From Gymnogyps californianus (Eukaryota; Chordata; Aves; Accipitriformes; Cathartidae): 64,000 bases of DNA. A model generated the notes under the pieces. The model searched no databases. It was not told the DNA's origin and saw only the letters and a program-made list of their open reading frames with translations. A program made the translations under genes and the position numbers. Location: positions 100,452,877 to 100,516,876 of the forward strand of contig NC_059472.1 in NCBI RefSeq assembly GCF_018139145.2, read 5' to 3'. Below, one piece after another: positions 14,294 through 25,790 of the stretch (the first letter of the stretch is position 1; each line of letters starts with the position of its first letter).

Positions 14294-15615
14294 GACTTCT
14301 GTATAGACTAAAATTGAACTTGGTCCTCTTTCCCAGCCTGTCAAGACAGGGTCAGATATTGGTACATTTGCCTTACGTTTAAAATAGCTAAAGGTCTGAA
14401 TGTTATTTTTGATGATTCCTTTGCAGCCTTTCCCTGTCATAGAAGAGGCAAGTGTTTGATCCAAGTTAATGGTGTCATCTCTGTCAACAAAGATTAGAAA
14501 CCTTCTGAATGTTTTCTCTTATTTAACATAAGTATGTCCTTCGGTTGCTATTTTGTGTTATTTTCATTTTACCTGCTTCCTAGGTTAAGTGACTGATAGT
14601 TAATTGTAAAGGGTCATTTCTTTGGAGAAAATGGCAGTGAGACAGAAGGAAGGATTTTTCACCTTTAGCGTTTAGAGTCATAAGGATGTGTATGGGGGAA
14701 AAAGATATTCACGCCTATGTGGATACATTCATGATGAGTGCATATGTAAACGTGCTTAAATCTTTGCAAGCTTTCTTCTGCTTTAGTAGGATGTCAGTTC
14801 GAATAAAGCATCCTAAAAATGATGTTTTCGTTCTATTCGTTGTTCATTGGTTTATGTTATTTAAAGATACCTCAGTGAATACTTCAATACTCAGGATGTA
14901 CTGAATAGTAGCAAGTGACACAAATTTTCTTATCCAGACTGATACAAGCTATTCTGATGAATGCTAGAGCACTTGAATATCTGAGATGGATTATCTTCCT
15001 TCTTTTATTTGAAAAAAGAAGCTCTAACTTCACAAGAAAAATAACTATGCTAGTAATTCTGTACTATAGGTCATTAGAGTTTATATACGTGCTTCCACAG
15101 ATAATTCAGGGATTCAGTTCTGTTAATGCGTTTAGATATCAATAGGTTGTGAACATACAGAAAAGTTTGGTTCTTGAAGAAAATCATATGTTTATCTGAA
15201 TGAAGGCAGATATTCATTGCATGAATATCTTTTGTCTGAAAATTAATGAACTATAATTATACCATAACTAAGATATAATGTAAACTAGAAATATGCATGT
15301 TTCTTTCCAAATTACCTACATTGACCTTTCTTTTTAGTAGAGATTCATGTTTTATAATTTCTGATTTGTCTCTTCTGTAGTACCAATTCACAGTAGAGCT
15401 GAAGCAGGGATTTTGTTTCATTAGTGAAACCTGCTTTTGTTGACCACTTAATTTAAAAAGCACCTTTATGTATCTTGGTGATCTTTTTGCCTTTGTGTAG
15501 GAGTATGCATTTTTGGGAGTAGCGACCGTTTTTCTTAACTTTGTTTTCCATGATGTGCAACCTAGTAGCATCTCAGCTGGTAAATGAGATAACTGTTCAT
15601 TCTTCCTTTAGGGGG

Positions 15616-15718
15616 AAAAAAAAAAAAAGTACAATGGAAATGCTTGTGTGTGTTTTTGGTTTTGTTTTTTTTCTAAAACACAAAACAACAAACAACGAGC
15701 AAACAAAAAAACCCTTCC
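15616..15718 (+). repeat. A13 tract, then a T/G-rich run abutting an A/C-rich run
   Basis: A13 at 15616-15628. A T/G-rich stretch (about 15645-15673) is followed directly by an A/C-rich stretch (15675-15716). The two halves are roughly complementary, so they could form an imperfect hairpin about 155 bp before the CDKAL1 exon. Confidence 0.75.
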
Positions 15719-15838
15719 AAGAATAATTGTTTTAAATGTTGAATATAAAGTCACTTTGCAAATAGTCAACTTATTGATAGTGGCGAAGTTTGGTCTTTTT
15801 TATATGATATAAAGTAGGAGTTGACAGATTGGATAATT

Positions 15839-15871
15839 CTTAACACAGATTTGTATCTTTCTGTCTTCTAG
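15839..15871 (+). promoter_or_regulatory. CDKAL1: 3' splice site of the CDKAL1 exon (branch point, pyrimidine tract, AG)
   Basis: The acceptor reads 'tgtatctttctgtcttctag', a pyrimidine-rich tract ending in AG at 15870-15871. A branch-point-like 'cttaac' sits at 15839-15844, with the candidate branch adenosine at 15843, 29 nt before the exon. That spacing is normal for vertebrate introns. The branch point is inferred from sequence only. Confidence 0.85.
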
Positions 15872-15956
15872 ACAACTCTGCTGAAGCAGATTTATGGTTG
15901 CTGAACAGTTGTACGGTAAAAAATCCCGCTGAGGACCACTTCAGAAACTCAATCAA
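15872..15956 (+). CDS. CDKAL1: CDKAL1 internal coding exon (tRNA ms2t6A37 methylthiotransferase), partial gene
   Basis: CDKAL1 is the radical-SAM methylthiotransferase that converts t6A37 to ms2t6A37 in cytosolic tRNA-Lys(UUU); the protein is tail-anchored in the ER membrane. Read with the first two bases completing a split codon, the exon gives 27 full codons containing [17 protein letters not shown] and ending in a split Lys codon (AA|). From memory of the human protein (579 residues) this matches roughly residues 96-124, with small differences at the start (NSAEAD here, NASDAD in human). It lies in the N-terminal MTTase (UPF0004) domain. The Cys of NSCTV is the second of three conserved cysteines that hold the auxiliary 4Fe-4S cluster. 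The flanks are a pyrimidine-rich acceptor ending in AG at 15870-15871 and a GTAAGT donor from 15957. The 85 bp length is not a multiple of three, so skipping would shift the frame. An in-frame TAA at 15958-15960 would stop translation if the intron were retained. CDK5RAP1 and bacterial MiaB differ in this motif, so paralogue confusion is unlikely. Confidence 0.96.
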
Positions 15957-15964
15957 GTAAGTTG
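15957..15964 (+). promoter_or_regulatory. CDKAL1: 5' splice site of the CDKAL1 exon
   Basis: The exon ends in CAA and is followed by GTAAGTTG, which matches the strong U1 consensus GTRAGT. The site splits a Lys codon after its second base, giving the same phase as the exon's own start, as expected for an 85 bp exon. Confidence 0.92.
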
Positions 15965-18900
15965 TTTCCCTAAAAAGATACTTATCAATGAATATTGCAT
16001 GTTTTAATTTTAAAAGCTTCATATTTTCAATCTAGAAGTAATTTTGTGTTTTAGAGCAAGAAGCGTGCTGAGTTTGAGTGTTACAATGGTGAATTCTCTA
16101 GAATGGATATGTAAGGTGCAGTGTGGTGGGGTGTTTTTTTTTTTTTAGTTAGCTATAACTTGCAAGTGATTGTCAATACACTTATTTAGGAGAATTGCTG
16201 ACCTATTTAGATAGGGGCTTCTATACCACTTTTCAAGACAGTGTTTTAATATTCTTCTGAAGAGTTGAATATTTGTTTTTTCGAAAGTGTGAATTGTTAG
16301 ACTGTTTCTTTTTTCCTCTACTTAAATTTTACATAATCAGGCCCTTCTAATTAAAAGGGCATCAGGTACATACTTAAAGCAAACTGTTTCGCTATGTGTT
16401 TTCTTAAAAGGTGAACTGATTAGCCTATAATAGAAGTCTTGTGAAAAATGTGTTTTATATCTCTAAGATTTTGATGATGTTGAAAAATATGACATGGTAG
16501 TGACTTCTGCCTCTGACTTCTGCAGAAGTATAGTTGTGATGAGAGTAACTGGAAAACCTGTACACTTACAGCTGTCATTGCCCAGTATAAATAAATAACT
16601 GGTATGTTTCTTGTAGATTTTACCTTTAGTAAACAAGTGTGGCTATTTATGCAGTCATTTGTTTAGTGTGGCGCACTGCAGATGGACTGTTTGTTGAAAT
16701 CCGTTTTCGTTAGAAAAACATAGTTCTTAGTAAGCAGTTGGCATGCTCAGGAAGGTAGAGAGGAGAGAGAAGCTGGATATAAACTATCTGCTTGCAGTGC
16801 TGGAGTTACTCACAGTGTCCCGGGGCTGTAACCTGGAACAGAAACCATTTGCCCGCAGTAGGTGGCACAGCAGAAGCTTCCTCTGCCCCTCAGAGGGCTT
16901 CACGGCCTGGCTGCTGGTGTTGCACTTGGTGATGAGACTGGCTTTTTGGCTTTTTTTACTGTTGCCAAAAAAACCCCAAAAAGCTATTCCCAGAATACTT
17001 CCAGTTAGTGTGTGTTGGCCAACAGAACTGATGACAAGATCTTTTCCAGTTCAGTTGTGGCCATCTTTCTATTTTACTAATCCCATGCCAGAATTGATGT
17101 GGTATGGTGTGTGTCCTTCAACCAGTAGAATAGAGTTGGTTAAGAAAGAGGGTCTAACTAAAAGCAAATGACCAAAACCATTTCTTTGAACTTCATGTTT
17201 CTGTTGCCACTCTATTAATGAGCCTGATGTTCTTTGTAGCCTAGGTTTATTCCCCTTTTTCCTTAATTCTCCCTACGCTCTTTCTGTTGTGACACACAGA
17301 TATGCTGGTTGCTCTCTATTTCTTCTCTTTGCTGAGAGTCACTACTTTCCTGTAGCATACATCATTCGTTCTCTACTCTCAGATCCTGGCAGTTCCTAAT
17401 TATGGAGAAGGACAACTTTTGTTGTTGTTTCTGACCATTTTTTATAATGTTCGTTAAACGTAGGCGAGACAATCATATGTGGGTGGTCTTTCATGAGACT
17501 TGGAACTGAAAGATTAAATCTTGGAAAAGAGCAACTACTACTGTGTTTGGGTTTCAGGAGAGTGAGGAAAGCTTGTATCTCTAAAGAACACAACTTCTCC
17601 CAAATACATCTTAATTTGTTACAGCAGCAAACCCAATGCATGAAGTTTGGGTGATACAAAACTAACTGCCATTATATCCTATCATAACAGTTTGTTGGTA
17701 GCTATGGAGATCTTTGTTTTCTTGGTTGAGTAACAAATTAAACATTTTTTACTTGGATTGTCAACGCAAAAATACTTTGAGTGGAAAAATTAATACTCAG
17801 CACAGTAAGATTCTTCTTTCAAATTAAAAAAAAAAATCAGGCTCAAAGTGTTATATAGCATTATGAATGTCATATGGGAGAAGTGTTTCAGTTTTGTTTA
17901 TTCTCTGCCCTCTGCAACAGTTTCTGCTATGTAACTTTCCTTGCATATGTGACTTTAAAATGCACTGATTCAAACCAGTGGTAGCGTGTTCACGCTGGTG
18001 ATTGAAAAATGACTGAGAAGCTGATCCCTCACTAATACCGTGTGCCAAAGGATGTGTCGGAACCCAGCAAGTCCTGTAGGTTCAACCTTTTTTGATCTGA
18101 TGTTCTTTTAAAAACAAAACCACTCCCAAAATCTCTGAACCTTTGCATTGGATGTGCAGATGTGTATATAGCTGATACAAGCCAGCTGACAGTATAATCT
18201 ATGTGCCTTTTTGTGTAGCTCTTAAAGTAGTCTGCTACTCTTCAGTATCAATAAAGTTGAAGCTGCTGAGCCAGGGTGATGATATGGAGGGCAAAGAGTT
18301 GCTTAAAGACCATTAGCTTATGGATGGGAATTGAGAGCTTTTCCTGTGCAGATTTTATTCTCAGTTAATTGTAAAACAAGATTAAAGGCAGAGGTAGACA
18401 ATAGTAATAAAGAATTCCCAGTATAATTAAGTAGGTGGAGTTTAAAAAATAATAATTAGTATCCTTCAAAAAAAATGAAGGTTAATTCAAGGAAAAGTAG
18501 GAAATAGAATAAATGAAAGCAGGTAACTACCATCAAGCAAGTTTATGAAGACTAAGATGACTGTGTAAAGCAAATAGCTAGGCAAAGAAAAATAATCCCT
18601 TGAACAAGTAAAAAGAAGCAAAAGAAGGAAGAAGCTAACATTAAGAAGTGAGGCAAAGAACACCACAGAGAAACAGTCCCCATTTGGTATAGGGGGGCTC
18701 AGTTATGTTGCAGTAACTCTGTTCTTCTGTTTTAATACTTTGCTAAATATCACAGAATATACATTATCCCCAGCCCTAGCTTCCCAGAATTCACAAGTGC
18801 ATGTTACCCTGTGGATGAAAACACTTGTGATGAAAGACTTGTTAGTAGCTGGTTTTGGCTGGATCCTACCTTAGGATAGGAGGAGCAGGAGATGGTTGGT

Positions 18901-19148
18901 TGTTTAAATGACTCCAGTTTGCAGCTGTTACAAAATGAGAACATGTGCTTCTTGTAAGGGGGAAGCGGGAGCATGAAGTACAGGGGTGAGAGGGAGACAA
19001 GGGCACAGGAGCTAGTATGGGTGTACGGTACTACTTGTGCAGTTGATAAGCAATCACTTATGACATGGTATATGTAGAGATGAATAAATTATGTCCCTTT
19101 TGTCTATCCCTACGATGTAACAGTGTAGTACAGATAATACTACATACG
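15957..19148 (+). other. CDKAL1: CDKAL1 intron downstream of the exon, first unique segment
   Basis: AT-rich unique intronic sequence. It holds a T13 tract at 16134-16146, a 20-bp near-palindrome at 16341-16360 and a purine-rich stretch around 18450-18670. A 142-codon open frame starts at 16743, but it has no recognised domain and no splice signals that would tie it to CDKAL1. No gene is called here. Confidence 0.8.
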
Positions 19149-19911
19149 CAGAATCACAGAATGGCTGAGGTTGTCGGTGACCCCTGGAGATTGTCTTGTT
19201 CAACCCTGCTCAAAGCAGGGGCAGCTAGAGTGGGTGGCTGAGGGCTGTGTGCAGGCAGGTTTTGAGTATCTTCGAGAGACTCCACAAATGCTCTGGGCAA
19301 CCTGTTCCAGTGTTTGACCATCCTTAGAGTAAAAAAGGGTTGTCTTAGGTTTAAACTTCATATCTTGTATTTCAATTTGTTTGTTACCTTTTGTCCTGTC
19401 ACTGGGCACCACTGTGAAATGTCAGGCTCTGTCATCCCTTCTCTCTCCCATCCCCCTCCCCATCAGGTGTTTATACACGTTGGTGGGATTCCCCAGACCC
19501 TTCTCTTCTCCAGGCTGAACAGTGCCAGCTCTCTCCACCTCTGCTTGTACGTCAGATGCTCCAAACCTTTGGTTACCTTTGTGGCCCTTCTCTGGACCCC
19601 TTCCAGTTTGTCCCTGTCTCATCTGGACCCAGTGCTCCAGATGCGGCTCTCACCAGGGCTGAGCAGAGGGGAAGGATCACCTCCCTCCATCTGCCGGTGA
19701 TGCAATGCCTAACACAGCCCAGGAGGTTGGTGGTGTTTGCCGCAAGGGCACATCACTGGCTCGTGGTCAACTTGGTGTCCACCAGGACCCCCAGGGCCTT
19801 TTCTGCCAAGCTGCTTTCCAGCTGGTCAGCCCTAGCCTGTCCTGGTGCATGGGGCTATTCTTTCCCGGGGCAGGGCTTTGCAGTATCCATTTGTTGAGCT
19901 TCATGAGGCTT
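19149..19911 (-). mobile_element. CR1 LINE, 5'-truncated 3' part, minus strand
   Basis: On the + strand the element begins with 'agaatcacagaatggctgag', the reverse complement of the typical CR1 3' terminus. It continues with CR1-like phrases such as 'gggcaacctgttccagtgt', 'cttctccaggctgaacag', 'cttctctggaccccttcc' and 'ccaccaggacccccag'. About 760 bp of the 3' end of the element remain, so it is strongly 5'-truncated, as most avian CR1 copies are. The frame is broken throughout. Open frames of 60-130 codons inside it are antisense shadows of the element, not genes. The outer edge near 19911 is approximate. Confidence 0.93.
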
Positions 19912-22900
19912 ACACATTAGTTTAAGAAAATCTCATTTTCATTAAAATTGATATTAAAAAAACTCTATAAAGAAAATAGTTCATCTGGGTTAACTCAGTA
20001 TTTATTGTGAGTGATCTACTTGTCCTCATAAAGATGTGACTCTTCTTGGGTATGTTGTGTAGGCGTTTAGAAATACATTCCTGCAATGAATTTATCTTCT
20101 GAAAGAAAAAGAAGTGCTTTTGTTCTGTCAAGGGCTTGTATTTTGGTTGGTGATGGATATACTTATTGTGCTTTAGTAAAGTAGTTGCTGGGCATTCCTG
20201 GGAATTAGCAGCCTTTGGAAAGATCCAGGAGTGGTGAATCGCTCTGATCAGTTTTTGTTAGTGGTATTGAACTCTTGCTAAAGTGGTGGATTCCCCTGGC
20301 AGGGAAAGCATGCCACGGGAAATACCTCTCTATCTTGACCTGTTCTTACAGTCTTAAGTGTCTGTGAATGGCTGCAATCCCAGATAGGGTGTTAGTTTAT
20401 TGGTCCTTGATCTTGTGCTTTTTAATTGGCCTGTGTACACTGATTTAAGCAGAAGGATCTTTGAATTTTAAGTTACAGTTCAGAAAACCCTGGCAAACCT
20501 AAACACAACCATTAGTATCTTTGCTATACTATTTATGCAGAAAGTGTCCCCGAAAACACATTGTTCAAGGTGTCACGTTAAACAGAAAGACTGTGATGTT
20601 TTTAAAGCCTGTAATGACATAGTACCTCAAATACAAGTTTGTGGAATCAAGTGCATGGAGGTGGGTTGGATTCGAGGACCTTTGCCTTACCTGGAGGTAG
20701 TTTTTGTCTGCTACCACAACTGGTTCTGTCAGTGCTGGGTTTTTTTTATCCTGTAGCTCAGTTAATCGGAAGTTAAAGGTATTTTATGGAAAGGGGTATT
20801 ATGAATAAATAATTATTCACATTCTTTTAGTAGTGGCAGATATCTTCTTTCTCCAGTTACTAGTCAGATACAGTATAGCAAGACTCCTTTGGAGAATGCA
20901 TTCCTGCACTGAAGGCAGCAGAGTGCTTGGAATACTTCATTGAGGGAGTTTGTCCTTGTAGGACATTGATTTCTATGTGCTCTGATACGCTTTCTTGACT
21001 GTTACATCTCAGATACGTAACCCACTTTTCCTAATGACCTCCAAAAATTCAGAGACTGTTGTGTGTTTGTAGCTAGCTATCTTCCCCCTTGCTTGATCTT
21101 TCCTGAGTGCTGTTATAAGTTACTTATGTGTTCAGGGACTTTGGCGCTTCCTAAGAAGTTCTCTTGCTGGTTCAAGTATTATGGATAGGATTCTGGGGTC
21201 TTTCTTATCAAAATAGCCAGAACGATGTCATTGGGGAAGTATGATGTGGTTATGCCGTTGAGGTGTTCATGGTTTGTCTCATGGTATGGAATAAGTTTGA
21301 CCACTATAATAATCTTTGTTACTATATATAATTAATATGTGACATTAGCACATTCTTTTAAGTATATGTTGCTGCGTTCACTTTAAGGCATGCTCCAGGG
21401 TGTATTCAACCCTTTTATTTCTGATAGCTATGAGTTGTGACAGAAATGTGAGGGCTTTTAGCACTCAAGTAGCACTGTGTGGCTTCCAGTTCTGACCTTG
21501 CTTCAGTTTTCACCAATTCATGAATAAACACTATGTGTGGGATCTCACTTTATGCTAGAAGGAACATAAAAAACTGCAGAATTTGTTGAAATGGTAGTTT
21601 AACAGGAGTTTGATCTTAGACCATGCGGATTGTTTAAGGCTCTCAGGTCTAAGTGGATTAAGTTGAAGAGTAAAAGGCATGATTACCTTTGGATGCTACA
21701 GAGTTTCTGTTCACCGAATGCAATTGTGTTGATGTTAAGTACAGAAGGAGGTTATTCTTTAAGAAATACAAAAGCTTGTTCAGAGATAAGAGATAAGAAT
21801 AACTTTCTATTGCTTGTCGTCTTTGCAAGTGAAAATAACCCTGAAAGGTTTTTTGTTTCTTTGTTAACATTTGTGAATGTAATTTATATGATGCATTTTG
21901 CAAATTGAGCAAAACCAAAAATTACACACTGAATTAGAACAGTGTTACCACTTTCTTTAAAGCAGCATTAAGCCTTTTGCTTTTACTAATATTTCCAGTG
22001 TGAAAGTAGACTGTGATTTACACTTGTTTATACTGTTCATACAGTAAAGTTTAAGCTGTGAAGTACCTCTGGAAGCAGAAACATAAGTAATTCAAAGCTC
22101 TTTATTTTGTAGATCCTCTTAGCATAAGATCACTTCCACTGCATTTGAGATGAGTGTCATAGCCTTGCTGTTTATTGTATTTTGCAGAAATAGTATGTTG
22201 CCATGACTTTCAGTGGTTTTGTCGGAGTACTTAAGGTAACAGAACAGCACTGAGAACTGTAGCTAGGAGTACTGCTATTTTCCACTCTTCTTGTATTGAA
22301 GAAATCTGGGGAGGAGCTGGACTCTCTGAAATAAAAATGCCAGTGGAACAGGCTTCAGTGGGTGGGAGAAAACTTGGCACTTGAGTTTTTTAAGAGAAGT
22401 TGCCAATAATATTCCTTCTTGCTCAGACCCTCTAAATTACTCCAGATAATGTTGATGAAAGTCTTATCATTTTGCCATGGTGAAAGGCTCACATGCTCAC
22501 AGATTGAGGAAATAACTTGCATTCAAGTTATATGCTATAGTCGCTATGCAAGAGAAACATCTTCCCCAGATGATAGGAGTTACTTATTTTTGAATGGAGG
22601 CTATAAATCTATTAACTAGAATTTCAAATCACAGTTCTTTTCTAAGAACAGCCAGAGAAGCTTATGCGACTGCTGCACTCTGGCTTCATCAAAGCCTTGA
22701 TTGGGATAGATTTATGCACAATGCTTACATTTTTACAGTCATGGGAGATCTGTAAAGATCTCAGCAATTACACACCATTAACCAAAATTAGTTTTAAAAT
22801 TAATTTTGTAGCTTAACATAGCTCATTCTGTTTAATGAAGAAATAATTTTTTTTTAGAAAGCACTCTAATCTTTGATATGAAGTGTACAAATTAACTAGT

Positions 22901-25750
22901 TGAAAACGCTGAATACTTCTCTTGTGTTTAACGGATGATTTTGTTTGAGGTTCACATATTTCTGGCAAAAATTTCTAGAAGGGTTTTCTACTTCAGCATT
23001 TGAGATTTTGTTTTTCATATAGCTATGTTCATCCGTATTACAAAACACTTCAATGAATTTTATTTTTAAGTTCATTTTACTAGTTAACATTTCTCAGCTT
23101 GAGCAATACCAGTTTCACTGTTACATAGTTGGTTAAGCTTTACCATGGAGCATAGCGTTGTGCTTTCTGGCTTCCAAATGCTGCAGAAGGTTTTTATAAG
23201 CTTAGAACGAAAACTGTATTGAATTGGAAGTCTTCATTTAAAAACTTACCAAGCTGGTAAGCTTTTTTTTTCCTTCCTTTTAAACTTATTGAATATTGTC
23301 ATCCATGCTTTTATTGTCTTAGGTTGATGGAAGACATAGCTGTTGGTGAAGGATTCTGTGATTTAAATGATGTTTGTTAGTGGAAGGTTTTTTGATGCAT
23401 TTGAGTGCATTCCTTTTCTTGCACCCATGTCTGCTGTAAAAGAGAATGTTAAAAGCTACTTGACATGATGTTATAAAATGCAGAGAAAAAGCAGACCATA
23501 TAGAACTGGGTGTTTTCCATTGTATAGTGTCTAGAAGATAAAAGGATTATGGACTGCTTGTGATTACATGTCTTACATGGCTGCATTTTGCGGAGATTTG
23601 CAAAAGCCTGGGTTATAAACTTGTGTGCACTTTAGTTTAATATTTAACAAGGCAAAAAAAAATAGTACAAGAACAGGGCCTGTTAAAATCAACTTTTAAA
23701 CCATGTTCTGGAGATCTTTTTGACTTTAATATGAACACATTTGGGAGTGTTTTAAGTACTCAATGATATTGATGCTTTGAGATGCTTTAGGGGGCTAATT
23801 AGCTTTTAGATACTCTTTAAGCCTTGAGCCAGATCATTAGGGACTGATATATATTTGATCGCCATTTTAAAGAAGAAAATATTACCAGGACATGAGGCCA
23901 ACTCTGTTTCATGACTTCATATATCTATATTTGAACTTTTTGATTGGGCTGTAGTTACAGGTCCCCAGCTATGTAGACTCCTGGAGCACTGGTGCATTAC
24001 AAGCAGTGTTTACAGACACTGAAAATCAGTTAAGTTCATTGCTAAACATACAAGATACACTTTTCTTTGCCAACAAATGCAAATCTATTACACTTCAGTG
24101 ATATGGGTAAACAAGGAACACTTCTGATTTGGAAAGTACAGCTCCCCTGGTAGCTTATAGAGTAACACTTCCACCTTTCGCCTCATCAACCAAAATGGGG
24201 ACACAGCTATACTCGGTCTTTTTTCAGCATTTTAGAACAAGAACTTGCATACATGTATAACCATCTGAAACCTGTTTTAAGAAAATGAGCAACACTAAAA
24301 AGGGGATCTAATTCTCGTTAGACTGCATTGCTGATGTTATGTTAGTTGAAAGACAAAACAGTTCTTCTTCCCCCTCCTCTCAAACTTGGTCAAATTGCGT
24401 AATTTTAGGAAACCTCTCCAGCCAGATTTAATAAAATTAGCAAAAGTAAGTATCGGGCTTTCTCAGTGTTTCTCATGCTGTTCTGCCATATGCTTGCTTT
24501 GGGGATGTGATGTTCCTGTTGGGCTCTTAGTGCTGGCTGCCCCCTCTTTGCCCAGACCAGGGTCAGATACAATAGGAATGATCAGGAAGATGGAGGCACC
24601 ATTTTGGGCTAGAAGTTTCAGGTTTGTTTTGTTACTTAATTAAAGGCTTTAAAGAAGAAGGGATGGGAGAAATTTGGGCAAAATTACGCTTGGTCTCACA
24701 TTATGGGCATTGGCATGAAAAGCATGTTAAAACCTATTTGAAAATGTCTCACCTGTTTTAGCAGGATGAGGAAAATGATTTCCCTTCACCAAAGGAGGTC
24801 TCATTCTGAATACACTAGTGCTAAATTTCAAACGCATTGGTTAAAGTTCCTCCCTCGATTACACTCACGCTTCAGGTTAGCAGGTTAACCTCTAGTTTGT
24901 CCTTACTAGTCAGAGTGTTTTCTGTTTGTTTGCGTTTCAAAAAACAGGCTACTAAATAAAGATTTTTAAAATCTAGCTTGGGTTATGGTGTGGAAAAGAA
25001 TAAAATCCACCTCTGCATATATGAATTTAAGGAATGTGAATGGCGGAGTGGAATTAGAATATTAACAGTTTGTAATTCAGTGTGGCTGCAGGTGGAAAAT
25101 GCTCCTACTGAATTTGCCAAAGGAAAGAGCTGGTGACAATTCGTTAAGAGCTTGTGGTTCACACGGTGGTGAGATAGCGGACGACTACTGGAAACGGAAG
25201 CAGTCTGAGACATTGTAGTGTGCTTTTTTATGACTTCAAACACTAGGCTAGGTGTACTTTCTTTTCCTTGGAAAAATAGCTGTGACTTATCCAAGCAGAC
25301 TGACCAATAGTGGACTACTTTAGCTGAACTTTTTGGATTGCAATTAATTTGGGGTTGTGTGGTCGGGGTTCTTGCTGCCTCTGCTACTTGACATTCATCT
25401 GCCTTCTGTTGGGGGATTTCTTTTTTCTTTCTCGTGGGAGGTAACCGAATTAATTGCTCCAGCACTAAAAAGTGCGCGAGAGACTAAGACATTTTAGATT
25501 TGCCTCAAATATGTAACAGCATTACTGAGAGAGGACATAATATTAATTGAGGTCCATGGAAACGATGTGGGACAGGATCAGGACTGAGCTCTGGTTTGGT
25601 TTAGTTTGCTTTGCCTGCATACAGAAGGTGCAGTCATAAGAGGTAGAAAAGGCTTTGGCATGTGGTTCCCCCCGTCCCCCCCTTTGCTTTTCTGAGTGTG
25701 TATCTAGTAAATCAGAATATTTTCAACAAGCTGCTGAAAAAGAGAACAGC
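19912..25750 (+). other. CDKAL1: CDKAL1 intron, unique segment between the CR1 and the LTR scrap
   Basis: No exon or RNA gene recognised. The sequence is AT-rich and mostly non-repetitive. The longest open frame in the window (160 codons, minus strand, 24983-25465) lies here. Its translation is rich in Ser, Thr, His and Gln, with no domain I recognise, and I treat it as chance. TAATTA-rich stretches near 22760-22870 and 23780-23860 resemble noncoding regulatory sequence. Confidence 0.75.
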
Positions 25751-25790
25751 TGTCCTGGTTTCAGCTGGGACAGAGTTAACTCTCTTCTTA
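25751..25790 (+). mobile_element. Fragment of an avian endogenous-retrovirus LTR
   Basis: The stretch starts with TG and reads 'tgtcctggtttcagctggga' followed by 'cagagttaactctctt', a motif I know as the 5' end of a common avian ERV LTR family. The match fades after about 40 bp, so only the outer edge of an old solo LTR is left. No internal viral genes and no matching second LTR are present in the window. The family name is not assigned. Confidence 0.55.

Larger units (their letters stand above)
1..15871 (+). other. CDKAL1: CDKAL1 intron upstream of the exon (3' part)
   Basis: No coding exon, RNA gene or clear full-length transposon was seen on either strand. The preceding CDKAL1 exon, which should carry the first cluster cysteine in a WGCSHNN-type motif, was not found, so the intron is at least 15.9 kb. 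Contents are unique AT-rich sequence; poly-T tracts near 3123, 6539, 9505 and 14279; an A/C-rich tract near 1399; a short CCTTA repeat near 3614; and TA-rich stretches near 12691 and 13150. Open reading frames here are at most about 115 codons and carry no recognisable motif. Confidence 0.85.

Noticed and set aside
15840..16022. 60-codon minus-strand open frame over the exon
   Set aside because: Antisense shadow of the CDKAL1 exon and its splice sites.
16743..17171. 142-codon plus-strand open frame with a hydrophobic stretch, 0.8 kb after the exon
   Set aside because: No recognised family; not linked to CDKAL1 by phase or splice sites; the hydrophobic run comes from a T-rich segment.
19314..19920. 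Open frames of 66-128 codons on both strands
   Set aside because: They lie within the CR1 element and are out-of-frame or antisense translations of it.
24983..25465. 160-codon minus-strand open frame, longest in the window
   Set aside because: No domain, signal, splice context or family likeness; composition fits chance translation of unique intron DNA.
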